A stretch of 39,939 nt of DNA, taken from an uncultured Peptostreptococcaceae bacterium (GTDB lineage Bacteria > Bacillota > Clostridia > Peptostreptococcales > Anaerovoracaceae). The stretch covers positions 1-39,939 of the forward strand of contig CATJIF010000103.1 in the NCBI GenBank assembly GCA_949740445.1. The letters are read 5' to 3'. The notes under the pieces were generated by a model. The model was not told the origin of the DNA. It saw only the letters and a list, made by a program, of their open reading frames with translations, and ran no database searches. The translations under genes were made by a program, and so were the position numbers. Position 1 is the stretch's first letter. Each line of letters opens with the position of its first letter. Positions 33,337 to 39,939 of this stretch are shown here, piece after piece.

Positions 33337-34356
33337 ATGTCGAGAAAAATATTGGAAGTGGATCAGCTTCGGACCTCCTTTTTCACCCACCTGGGCGAGG
33401 TGCAGGCCATCCGTGGCGTCAGCTTTTGCCTAAACGAAGGCGAATCCATCGGCATCGTTGGAGAATCGGGCAGTGGAAAGAGTGTTACATCGCTTTCCAT
33501 CATGCGGCTGTTGCAGCATCCCGGCAAGGTGGTGGGCGGGGAAATCCGCCTTCACGGAGAAAACCTGCTGCAGTATACGCCGCAGCAGATGCGCAAGGTC
33601 CGCGGCGAGAAGATCGCCATGATCTTTCAGGACCCGATGACTTCCATGAATCCGGTCTATACCATAGGAAATCAGATCGAAGAAATGATTTTAGAGCATA
33701 AAAATCTCACGAAGCAGGAAGCCCGGGAGCGAGCAGTGGAAATGCTTGGCATGGTGGGGATTCCTTCGCCGGAACAGCGATTGAAGAACTATCCTCACGA
33801 ATTTTCGGGAGGCATGCGCCAGCGGGCCATGATCGCCATGGCGCTGTCCTGTTCGCCGCAGATTCTCATCGCCGACGAACCGACCACGGCGCTGGATGTT
33901 ACCATCCAGGCGCAGATCCTGCGGCTGATTAAAAAGCTCAATGAAGAGATGAACATGTCCACCATCCTGATTACCCACGATCTGGGTGTGGTGGCCGACG
34001 TCTGCCAGCGGATTTTAGTCATGTACGGCGGGCTGATTATGGAAGAGGGGACGCGGAGCCAGATTTTCTACCATCCCCGGCATCCCTATACGATGGGCCT
34101 CTTAAAATCCATACCCAAGGCCAGTGATCAAAAGCAGAGGCTGATTCCCATATTGGGAACGCCGCCCGACTTGCTGCATCCGCCGGCCGGCTGCCCCTTC
34201 TGCAGTCGCTGCAGCTTTGCTATGAATATCTGCCGCGAAAAGCAGCCACCCTATTTTAAGGATGCGGATGGGCATCGCGTCATGTGCTGGCTGCTTTCCG
34301 AAGAGGCGCCTTATGTAGAGGCCTACGAAAAACAGAAAGGCGGTGTGCGGGCATGA
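33337..34356 (+). CDS. oppD: Oligopeptide ABC transporter ATPase OppD
   Basis: 339 aa. Walker A GESGSGKS (about 42-49), Q-loop [10 protein letters not shown], signature SGGMRQR (about 157-163), Walker [13 protein letters not shown] (about 176-187), switch His in THDLG. The C-terminal Opp/Dpp ATPase extension has [14 protein letters not shown] (about 285-299) plus a later Cys, of the kind shown to bind a [4Fe-4S] cluster in some homologues. Overlaps oppF by 4 bp (ATGA). Confidence 0.96.
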   Translation: MSRKILEVDQLRTSFFTHLGEVQAIRGVSFCLNEGESIGIVGESGSGKSVTSLSIMRLLQHPGKVVGGEIRLHGENLLQYTPQQMRKVRGEKIAMIFQDPMTSMNPVYTIGNQIEEMILEHKNLTKQEARERAVEMLGMVGIPSPEQRLKNYPHEFSGGMRQRAMIAMALSCSPQILIADEPTTALDVTIQAQILRLIKKLNEEMNMSTILITHDLGVVADVCQRILVMYGGLIMEEGTRSQIFYHPRHPYTMGLLKSIPKASDQKQRLIPILGTPPDLLHPPAGCPFCSRCSFAMNICREKQPPYFKDADGHRVMCWLLSEEAPYVEAYEKQKGGVRA

Positions 34357-35327
34357 GCGGACAACGACTGATCGAAGCGGTTCATCTGAAGAAATACTTT
34401 GCGAAAGAATCCGGGTTTCTGAAGAAGCAGACACAGTATGTGAAAGCTGTGGACGATGTATCCTTTTACATTGATAAAAAAGAAACGCTGGGGCTTGTGG
34501 GAGAATCCGGATGCGGAAAGTCCACCACCGGCCGCACTTTGATCCGGCTGTATCAGCCTACGGAGGGAAGCATCCTCTACGATGGCGTAGATATTTCCCA
34601 TCTGTCGACAACAGAGCTGATGCCCTACCGCAAAAAAATGCAGATGATTTTTCAGGACCCTTACGCTTCGCTGAACGCCAGGATGACGGTAGCCGACATC
34701 ATCGGCGAACCGCTGGAGATTCACAACCTGATGCAGGGAAAGGAAAAGGCGGAGCGCATCCGGGAGCTTTTAGAGACCGTAGGCCTGCGCGCAAGCCACG
34801 CAAGCCGCTATCCTCACGAATTTTCCGGTGGACAGCGGCAGAGGATCGGCATCGCCCGGGCGTTGGCGGTCAATCCGGAATTCATCATTTGCGACGAGCC
34901 GATTTCGGCATTGGATGTATCCATCCAGGCGCAGGTGGTGAATATGCTGGAGGATTTGCAAGAGCAGCTGGGGCTGACGTACCTGTTTATCGCGCACGAC
35001 TTATCCATGGTGCGCCATATTTCCAACCGCGTGGGCGTAATGTATCTGGGAAGCCTGGTGGAAATTGCCGACAGAAACGAGCTTTATAACCATCCGGCGC
35101 ATCCCTATACGCAGGCGCTTTTATCCTCCATTCCCATCGCCGACCCGGAGCTGACAAAGCAAAAGCAGAGCATTGTTTTGGAAGGAGACGTGCCCAGCCC
35201 GCTAAACCCGCCGACAGGCTGTAAATTTAGAACCCGCTGCCGCTATGCGCAGCAGCGCTGTGCGGAAGAAACACCGCAGCTTGTAGAAATATCCCCCGGT
35301 CATTGCGGAGCCTGCCACATGCTGTAA
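34353..35327 (+). CDS. oppF: Oligopeptide ABC transporter ATPase OppF
   Basis: 324 aa. Walker [10 protein letters not shown] (about 50-58), [12 protein letters not shown], signature SGGQRQR (about 158-164), Walker [13 protein letters not shown] (about 176-187), HDLSMVRH, and the C-terminal Cys-rich extension [14 protein letters not shown] (about 290-303). ATG 34353 overlaps the oppD stop, so translation is coupled. Forms the heterodimeric motor with OppD. Confidence 0.96.
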   Translation: MSGQRLIEAVHLKKYFAKESGFLKKQTQYVKAVDDVSFYIDKKETLGLVGESGCGKSTTGRTLIRLYQPTEGSILYDGVDISHLSTTELMPYRKKMQMIFQDPYASLNARMTVADIIGEPLEIHNLMQGKEKAERIRELLETVGLRASHASRYPHEFSGGQRQRIGIARALAVNPEFIICDEPISALDVSIQAQVVNMLEDLQEQLGLTYLFIAHDLSMVRHISNRVGVMYLGSLVEIADRNELYNHPAHPYTQALLSSIPIADPELTKQKQSIVLEGDVPSPLNPPTGCKFRTRCRYAQQRCAEETPQLVEISPGHCGACHML

Positions 35328-35333
35328 GGCAGG

Positions 35334-35391
35334 AAAACGGCCTGCGGCTGGCTTTTGCCAGCCGGCAATGCGTAAAAAGCAGGGCCGTTTT
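35334..35391 (+). terminator. Nested stem-loop between oppF and oppA
   Basis: Outer arms AAAACGGCC (35334-35342) and GGCCGTTTT (35383-35391) enclose a strong inner hairpin GGCTGGC/GCCAGCC (35346-35363). T run is short, so it is probably a partial terminator or mRNA processing/stabilising structure permitting separate oppA levels. Confidence 0.6.
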
Positions 35392-35454
35392 GCCGCTTCG
35401 CAGGCGGCGCCCATGTGATAGATCTCACTGTTGTTATATCAAGGAGGAGAGAAC

Positions 35455-37188
35455 ATGAAAGCAAAGAAATTAGCAAGTCTGTTTCTGGCAATGTTGCTGT
35501 GCCTGTCGCTTCTGGCAGGATGCGGCGGTTCCGGAGACGGAGAGGGAAGCGGAGATGGCGATCAGCAGGCATCCGGTTCCGACGGCATTTTAGTCTGGAA
35601 CATCGGAACAGAGCCGAAGTACATCGACCCGCAGCTCAACACGTCTGCCGACGGTGGGCATGTAGACAACAACTTATTCGAAGGGCTGATGGTGGATACC
35701 AGAGACGGCCTGCAGTATGGCGTGGCAGAAAGCTACGACATCAGCGCTAACGAGGAGGGCGTGGAAAACACAGTCTACACCTTCCATCTGAGAGAAGATG
35801 CCAAGTGGTCCGACGGCCAGCCGGTAGTAGCCGGAGACTTCGTCTACGCCTGGGTGCGGGCCTGCAAACCCGAAACCACAGCAAGCTCTGCAAACCTGAT
35901 CTTCGATTATGTCAAGGGCGCCAAGGAATTCTACAACGGCGAGGGTGCAATCGAGGACATTAAAATCGAAGCAGTGGATGAGCACACCCTGCGGGTAGAG
36001 CTGTACAACCCCGTACCCTACTTCCTGAACCTGACGGCATTCTATACCTACATGCCTGTTAGAGAGGATGTAGTGGAAGGACAGGTAGGCTGGGACAAAG
36101 ATCCTGCAACCTGTATTTCCAACGGCCCCTTCAAGCTGGCGGAGTACAAAATCGGATCGCACATCCTGATGGAAAAGAACGAGCACTACTGGGATGCGGA
36201 CAATGTTAAATTGGCTGGCGTCAAGGGTCTGATGATTCAGGAAGCCACCACAGCGATGCAGGGATATGAAGCCGGGGATATCCAGGTTAACGGCAATATT
36301 CCGCAGGAAGATATTCCGAAGCTTCTGGCGGAAGACCCCAACTTCTATTCCGACCCGTCCATGAGCTCCGCGTTCTATTCCTTTAACGTTGACGTAGAGC
36401 CGACCAACGATGTCAATGTAAGAAAAGCGCTGACGCTGGCCATCGACAGAAAGCAGCTTGTCGAGCAGGTGCTGCGGGGCGGCGAAGTTCCGGCAGCAGC
36501 TTACGTACCGCCTTCATTCTCCCTGTCGGATGGAACCACATCCTTCCGCGAACTGGGTGCTGACGGAAAAGCGGTAAAAGAATACGGCATCGACCCGTGG
36601 GCAGCGCAGGTAGACGAAGCGCAGGCGTATCTGGCAGCGGCCGGATATCCCGGCGGAGAGGGCTTCCCGGAAATCGAGCTGCTTTACAATCAGAGCGAAA
36701 ACGATAAGAAAATCGCAGAGGCCATCCAGAATATGTGGAAGGAAAACCTGGGCATTACCGTAAACCTGAGAAGTGAAGAATGGGGAACCTTCATCAGCTC
36801 CAGATACAATGGAAACTTCGTTATCTGCCGCGGCAACTGGGGCGGAGACTATAATGACCCCATGACGATGATGGATCTGTTCAGCTCTTACGGCATTAAC
36901 TATTCGCAGTGGAGATGGGCTCCCTTTGCCGACCGCGAAACCGATACGGTGATGAATCCTGCCAACCAGCGCTACGACGAGCTGCTGATTGCAGCAGGTA
37001 AAACCACTGGCACGGAGAGAGATCAGTTGCTGAAGGAAGCGGAAAAGCTTCTGGTTGAAGAAGAAGCGGTTATCCTGCCGCTGTACTATCCCACCGATGC
37101 ATACGTGATCGACGGTGCAAAGGTCATGGGCGTAGACAAAGCGCCGATGGGGCACTGGATCTTCAAAAATGCGGAGTTGATCGACTGA
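35455..37188 (+). CDS. oppA: Oligopeptide-binding lipoprotein OppA (SBP family 5)
   Basis: 577 aa. Signal peptide with lipobox LAGC, Cys at 23, then a Gly/Asp/Ser linker. SBP_bac_5 features: NIGTEPKYIDPQLNTSADGG, LFEGLM, REDAKWSDGQPVVAGDFVYAW (in pieces), KNEHYWDADNVKL, and NVRKALTLAIDRKQLVEQVL. It captures peptides outside the membrane and delivers them to OppBC. RBS AAGGAGGAG before ATG 35455. Last gene of the operon, followed by a strong terminator. Confidence 0.96.
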   Translation: MKAKKLASLFLAMLLCLSLLAGCGGSGDGEGSGDGDQQASGSDGILVWNIGTEPKYIDPQLNTSADGGHVDNNLFEGLMVDTRDGLQYGVAESYDISANEEGVENTVYTFHLREDAKWSDGQPVVAGDFVYAWVRACKPETTASSANLIFDYVKGAKEFYNGEGAIEDIKIEAVDEHTLRVELYNPVPYFLNLTAFYTYMPVREDVVEGQVGWDKDPATCISNGPFKLAEYKIGSHILMEKNEHYWDADNVKLAGVKGLMIQEATTAMQGYEAGDIQVNGNIPQEDIPKLLAEDPNFYSDPSMSSAFYSFNVDVEPTNDVNVRKALTLAIDRKQLVEQVLRGGEVPAAAYVPPSFSLSDGTTSFRELGADGKAVKEYGIDPWAAQVDEAQAYLAAAGYPGGEGFPEIELLYNQSENDKKIAEAIQNMWKENLGITVNLRSEEWGTFISSRYNGNFVICRGNWGGDYNDPMTMMDLFSSYGINYSQWRWAPFADRETDTVMNPANQRYDELLIAAGKTTGTERDQLLKEAEKLLVEEEAVILPLYYPTDAYVIDGAKVMGVDKAPMGHWIFKNAELID

Positions 37189-37236
37189 TCGCAGGCGAGG
37201 ACACCGGCGACAGAAACGATACGAACGACAGACCAG

Positions 37237-37269
37237 ACAGAGGAGCCGCGATGCGGTTCCTCTGTTTTT
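37237..37269 (+). terminator. Terminator after oppA
   Basis: ACAGAGGA (37237-37244) and TCCTCTGT (37258-37265) plus inner CCGC/GCGG pairing, followed by T5. Confidence 0.92.
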
Positions 37270-37383
37270 AACAGAAGAAAAAAGGGGGGCGGCTGCGGTA
37301 GCGGTGCGGTATAAAAGAATACCGATGCGCAAGAAACAGTATAGGCGCAGATAAAATCCGCAGATGATTTTTTATGCAGACTT

Positions 37384-37392
37384 TGCTATACT
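37384..37392 (+). promoter_or_regulatory. Extended -10 promoter of the two-component genes
   Basis: TGC-TATACT (TATACT at 37387-37392) 18 bp before the response-regulator ATG. The -35 is poor, as expected for an extended -10 promoter. Confidence 0.5.
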
Positions 37393-37409
37393 GAAACGAG
37401 GGGGATTGT

Positions 37410-38072
37410 ATGTGGATCAATATTATCGAGGATGAAAAAAACCTGAATTTTCTAATGGTAAAATATTTGGAAGATGAGGGGTATAAGGTACGCAGCAGTT
37501 GTACCGGGCAGGAGGCGCAGGCCTTTCTCAGGGAGCCGGTAGATCTGTGGGTGATCGACATTATGCTTCCGGATACCAACGGTTTTTCTCTATTTAAGGA
37601 AATTAAAAAAATCCATCCGGATGTTTTTGTGATTTTCATTTCCGCCCGCAATCAGGATATCGACCGCGTGGCAGGGCTTGAGCTGGGCTGCGATGATTAT
37701 ATCCCCAAGCCGTTTATGGTGCGGGAGCTGATCATCAAGGTCAACCGCCTGTTGCAGCGGACGGGGGAACAGCGGCGGACGCTGATTTTCGGGCGTTACA
37801 AGCTGGATTTGCGCCGGCGTCAGGTCAGCGATGGGCAGGGGATTATCGCTTTATCCGGCCGGGAGTACGAGCTGCTTTTGTATCTTTTGAGCAACGAAAA
37901 CAATGTGCTGAGCAGGGATGCCATTCTGGACGGCGTGTGGGGCATTGATTATTACGGAACCGACCGCGTGGTGGACGATACCATCCGCCGCCTGCGAAAG
38001 AAGATTCTGGGCCTGCAGATCAAGACCGTCTACGGGCAGGGTTATTGCTATGAGGGAATGGAAGATGTGTAA
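37410..38072 (+). CDS. OmpR/PhoB-family response regulator
   Basis: 220 aa. Receiver domain 1-118: acidic pair IIEDE, phosphoacceptor Asp50 in VIDIMLPD, SA at about 77-78, and Lys in YIPKPF. Winged-helix Trans_reg_C domain at about 125-215 (LSGREYELLLYLLSNENNVLSRD, then DDTIRRLRKKI). GAGGGGGAT precedes ATG 37410. Overlaps the kinase gene by 8 bp. Regulon unknown; opp upstream is one candidate. Confidence 0.95.
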   Translation: MWINIIEDEKNLNFLMVKYLEDEGYKVRSSCTGQEAQAFLREPVDLWVIDIMLPDTNGFSLFKEIKKIHPDVFVIFISARNQDIDRVAGLELGCDDYIPKPFMVRELIIKVNRLLQRTGEQRRTLIFGRYKLDLRRRQVSDGQGIIALSGREYELLLYLLSNENNVLSRDAILDGVWGIDYYGTDRVVDDTIRRLRKKILGLQIKTVYGQGYCYEGMEDV

Positions 38073-39105
38073 GGATAAGCCTCTGAGCTTTCAAATCTGG
38101 GTCGTTACTTCGATTATGAACAGCCTGACGGTGCTCGTATGCCTGCTTGTGCTGCTGCTTGTACTGCGCTCCTGCGGCATGCTGCGGATGGAGCACTGGA
38201 ACAGCGAAACGGCGGGAGCGCTTGTGCAGGTGTTCCTCTGCGCCGTAATTTTCAATATCGCGGCGGCAAAGCGGATCGCCGATACGCTCATCCGGCCCGT
38301 GCGGCAGGTGGAACAGCGCATGCAGAAGATTTCCCGCAAGGAGTGGGAACCTGCGCTGAGCAGCGTGGACCGGCAGGATGAAATCGGCAACCTGTTCAAT
38401 ACGCTGGTCAACATGCAAAACAGCTTAATCCGCATGGAGGAAGAGGAAGAATTTTTCCTGCAAAGCGTTTCTCACGGCCTGAAAACGCCCATCATGGTGA
38501 TTAAAAACTGCTGTCAGGCGCTGCGCGATCAGATTTACATCAACGATTCGGAAGAAGCGACCATCCAGGTGATCGAGGAAGAAGCAGCGGGGCTTGAGGA
38601 CAGCGTGCGCAAGTTTCTGATTATCAATTCCTTCGATTATATGTTGGGCAAGAAGTCGGATTTTATGGAAATCCGCATCCAGCGGATGCTGCGCGGCATC
38701 GTGGACCGCTTTTCCGCCGGCAATCAGCAGCTGTCGTTTACGCTTTCGGGCAGCGACTTCGATGTCTGGGGAAATGCCGAGCTCTTAAAAACGGCCATCA
38801 CTAACATCGTAGAAAATGCCACGCGCTATGCCAACAGCTTTATTTCCATCTCCGCGGAGGCAGACGATACCGACCCGCAGGGCTATATGCTGCTCTATAT
38901 AAAAAATGACGGCGAGGAAATCGACGACGATATCCTCAGCCGCTTTTTTGATAAATACCATAAAGGGAATAAGGGAAATTTCGGGCTTGGTTTATACATT
39001 ACCAAAAAGATCGTGGAATTTCACGAGGGCGAAGTCTGGGTGGAAAACGACTGCGGCTATGTGCGCTTTGCCCTGCGCTTAAAATGCGCGCCGCAGGCGG
39101 GATAA
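38065..39105 (+). CDS. Sensor histidine kinase, short-loop membrane type
   Basis: 346 aa. Two membrane helices (about 13-36 and 51-68) are separated by only about 14 residues, so there is no extracellular sensor domain; this is the layout of intramembrane-sensing kinases. A HAMP-like segment and dimerisation helix follow, with phospho-His137 in SHGLKTP, N-box NIVENATRYA (about 253) and G-box GNFGLGLYI (about 308). ATG 38065 is preferred (GAGGGA six bases upstream) over ATG 38050. Partner of the response regulator. Confidence 0.92.
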   Translation: MCKDKPLSFQIWVVTSIMNSLTVLVCLLVLLLVLRSCGMLRMEHWNSETAGALVQVFLCAVIFNIAAAKRIADTLIRPVRQVEQRMQKISRKEWEPALSSVDRQDEIGNLFNTLVNMQNSLIRMEEEEEFFLQSVSHGLKTPIMVIKNCCQALRDQIYINDSEEATIQVIEEEAAGLEDSVRKFLIINSFDYMLGKKSDFMEIRIQRMLRGIVDRFSAGNQQLSFTLSGSDFDVWGNAELLKTAITNIVENATRYANSFISISAEADDTDPQGYMLLYIKNDGEEIDDDILSRFFDKYHKGNKGNFGLGLYITKKIVEFHEGEVWVENDCGYVRFALRLKCAPQAG

Positions 39106-39131
39106 AAGAAGCGCCGCCCGGCACCTGCGCC

Positions 39132-39407
39132 CTATAGCAGCCCCCGGCTGCGCGCCTGTTTTAAAAGATAAGTATAACGGCTCTTGGCAGCGAGAATATC
39201 GTAGGCTGCCTGATCAATCAGATCCTGGTCGGTAGCTTCGCGGAAATGGCCTTCCGCGCGCTGCCACGCATCTTTCGCCATCTTCAGTTCACTTCGAAAA
39301 AACTCGTCTTCCTGCTGCTTGGCAGAAACAGTGACAGGCTCGCGTCCCGTAACCCGAGAGCGCGCCTGATCGACGACCATCATCAATGAAGACAGATTTG
39401 CACTCAT
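39132..39407 (-). CDS. DUF2508 (YaaL-like) protein
   Basis: 91 aa small soluble helical protein. The C-terminal half (ELKMAKDAWQRAEGHF, then DLIDQAAYDILAAKSRYTYLLKQA) fits the DUF2508/YaaL pattern common in Bacillota, function unknown. RBS GGGAGGAAA before ATG 39407. In Bacillus yaaL lies near recR and bofA; here it is convergent with the kinase gene, 26 bp away, with no clear terminator between them. Confidence 0.75.
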   Translation of the reverse strand: MSANLSSLMMVVDQARSRVTGREPVTVSAKQQEDEFFRSELKMAKDAWQRAEGHFREATDQDLIDQAAYDILAAKSRYTYLLKQARSRGLL

Positions 39408-39643
39408 ACGTATTTCCTCCCTTGTAACCGCATCGCAAAACGCCGTCTGCTTATAATTACTTCTATTCTACGCATCCCTTTCATATTTTATACAGAATCG
39501 CTATTGTTTTTTATTTCACAGACATAGTACGGCCTTCAAAATCCTGCATACCTGTCGGTATAACAGCATCGCAGCAAGCGGAAAGGGGATATCGGCGATC
39601 AAAGAATTGCAACTGCAAAGACAGTGGGCAAAAAAATAGAAAC

Positions 39644-39672
39644 TCGAAAAAAGAAACCACCTGTGATATAAT
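39644..39672 (+). promoter_or_regulatory. Promoter-like sequence reading off the right edge
   Basis: TCGAAA (39644-39649), 17-bp spacer, perfect TATAAT (39667-39672). The 11-mer TGTGATATAAT here (39662-39672) is identical to the one in the promoter at the left end (80-90). Confidence 0.55.
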
Positions 39673-39731
39673 GTCTACACCCGGCGATTGCCAAGCCGCA
39701 GGCGAAGGCAACGCAGCAGCTTACGCTGCTT

Positions 39732-39771
39732 GCTCCTACGTTCGCTTGCGCTCACTACGCTGTCCGTTTTG
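39732..39771 (+). repeat. 40-bp direct repeat, copy 1
   Basis: Begins GCTCCTACGTTCGCTTGCGC and ends CTGTCCGTTTTG. Identical to 39897-39936; preceded by a short GC stem-loop. All three plus-strand frames through it are open. Confidence 0.95.
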
Positions 39772-39896
39772 CCAGCGAATCAGCTGTGCGCGTTGCGCTT
39801 GCTTCTTCGGGCAAAAAGGCAGAGCCGCGGTGTAACAGACATCGCGCAGCTTAGCGATTGCGGAGCGGAAGCGACAGCAGAGCTTAGCAACGCTTC

Positions 39897-39936
39897 GCTC
39901 CTACGTTCGCTTGCGCTCACTACGCTGTCCGTTTTG
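39897..39936 (+). repeat. 40-bp direct repeat, copy 2
   Basis: Exact second copy, start-to-start distance 165 bp. Flanked upstream by related but diverged sequence (AGCTTAGCAACGCTTC). May be part of a longer repeat family continuing past the window. Confidence 0.95.
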
Positions 39937-39939
39937 TCA

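Larger units (their letters stand above)
39408..39939. other. 532-bp intergenic right edge with promoter and repeats
   Basis: No gene is supported. The AT-rich part (39440-39520) should hold the DUF2508 promoter, not resolved. From 39644 a plus-strand promoter leads into GC-rich DNA with two 40-bp direct repeats and several short stems (AGCAGC/GCTGCT at 39715-39730). It continues beyond the window. Confidence 0.5.

Noticed and set aside
39511..39711. 66-codon minus-strand frame at the right edge
   Set aside because: No RBS, overlaps the plus-strand promoter, and the product has no recognisable features.
39732..39936. Direct repeats considered as a CRISPR array
   Set aside because: Only two copies, 125-bp separation, no cas genes, and spacer contains related sequence.

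Overview
The window looks like chromosome of a strictly anaerobic, low-to-mid GC Gram-positive bacterium of the class Clostridia (Bacillota). The grounds are strong AGGAGG-type ribosome binding sites before nearly every gene, a three-subunit NAD-linked [FeFe] hydrogenase, an ECF vitamin transporter module, clostridial-type lipoproteins, a DUF2508/YaaL protein and a single tRNA-Pro with encoded CCA. Genus cannot be fixed from the sequence alone. There is no phage, insertion sequence or CRISPR array; most of the window reads as ordinary chromosome with several accessory patches.

Layout. 1-4420: an orphan lipoprotein overlapping a fused EcfA1-EcfA2 ATPase, then EcfT and the queuosine-precursor S-component QueT. 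4436-7257: TrmB tRNA methyltransferase, then an ECF-type sigma factor translationally coupled to a DUF4179-like membrane anti-sigma protein. 7602-11715 (minus strand): hydC-hydB-hydA, an electron-bifurcating type [FeFe] hydrogenase, with a 437-bp upstream region that holds a GntR-like palindrome. 12207-13577 (minus): a transglutaminase-fold protein. 13985-16747: a large U32 peptidase-family protein (tRNA/rRNA modification type). 16967-18979 (minus): a FIST-domain sensor and a soluble chemoreceptor-like protein behind a perfect consensus promoter. 19248-19324 (minus): tRNA-Pro(GGG) with its own promoter and terminator.

19543-28363 contains two paralogous YtcJ-type amidohydrolases, purC, a DMT-family permease, an NhaC-family antiporter and a PucR-family regulator. 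The minus-strand part (PucR - NhaC - amidohydrolase - DMT permease) looks like a regulated uptake/hydrolysis locus for an unidentified N-containing substrate. 28877-30799: an Rpn-family PD-(D/E)XK nuclease (with a strong promoter) and a lipoprotein. 30991-37188: a complete oligopeptide ABC importer (oppB-C-D-F-A), in which OppC carries a roughly 160-residue insertion between its first and second membrane helices. 37410-39105: an OmpR-type response regulator and a short-loop, intramembrane-sensing type histidine kinase. 39132-39407 (minus): DUF2508 protein. The right edge carries a promoter-like sequence reading into two perfect 40-bp direct repeats whose context lies outside the window.

Most promising for a second look: the FIST/soluble-MCP pair with an altered receptor tip, the fused ECF ATPase with its coupled lipoprotein, the OppC insertion, the PucR/NhaC/amidohydrolase locus with its dyad sites, and the terminal repeats. 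No system can be declared new from sequence reading alone.
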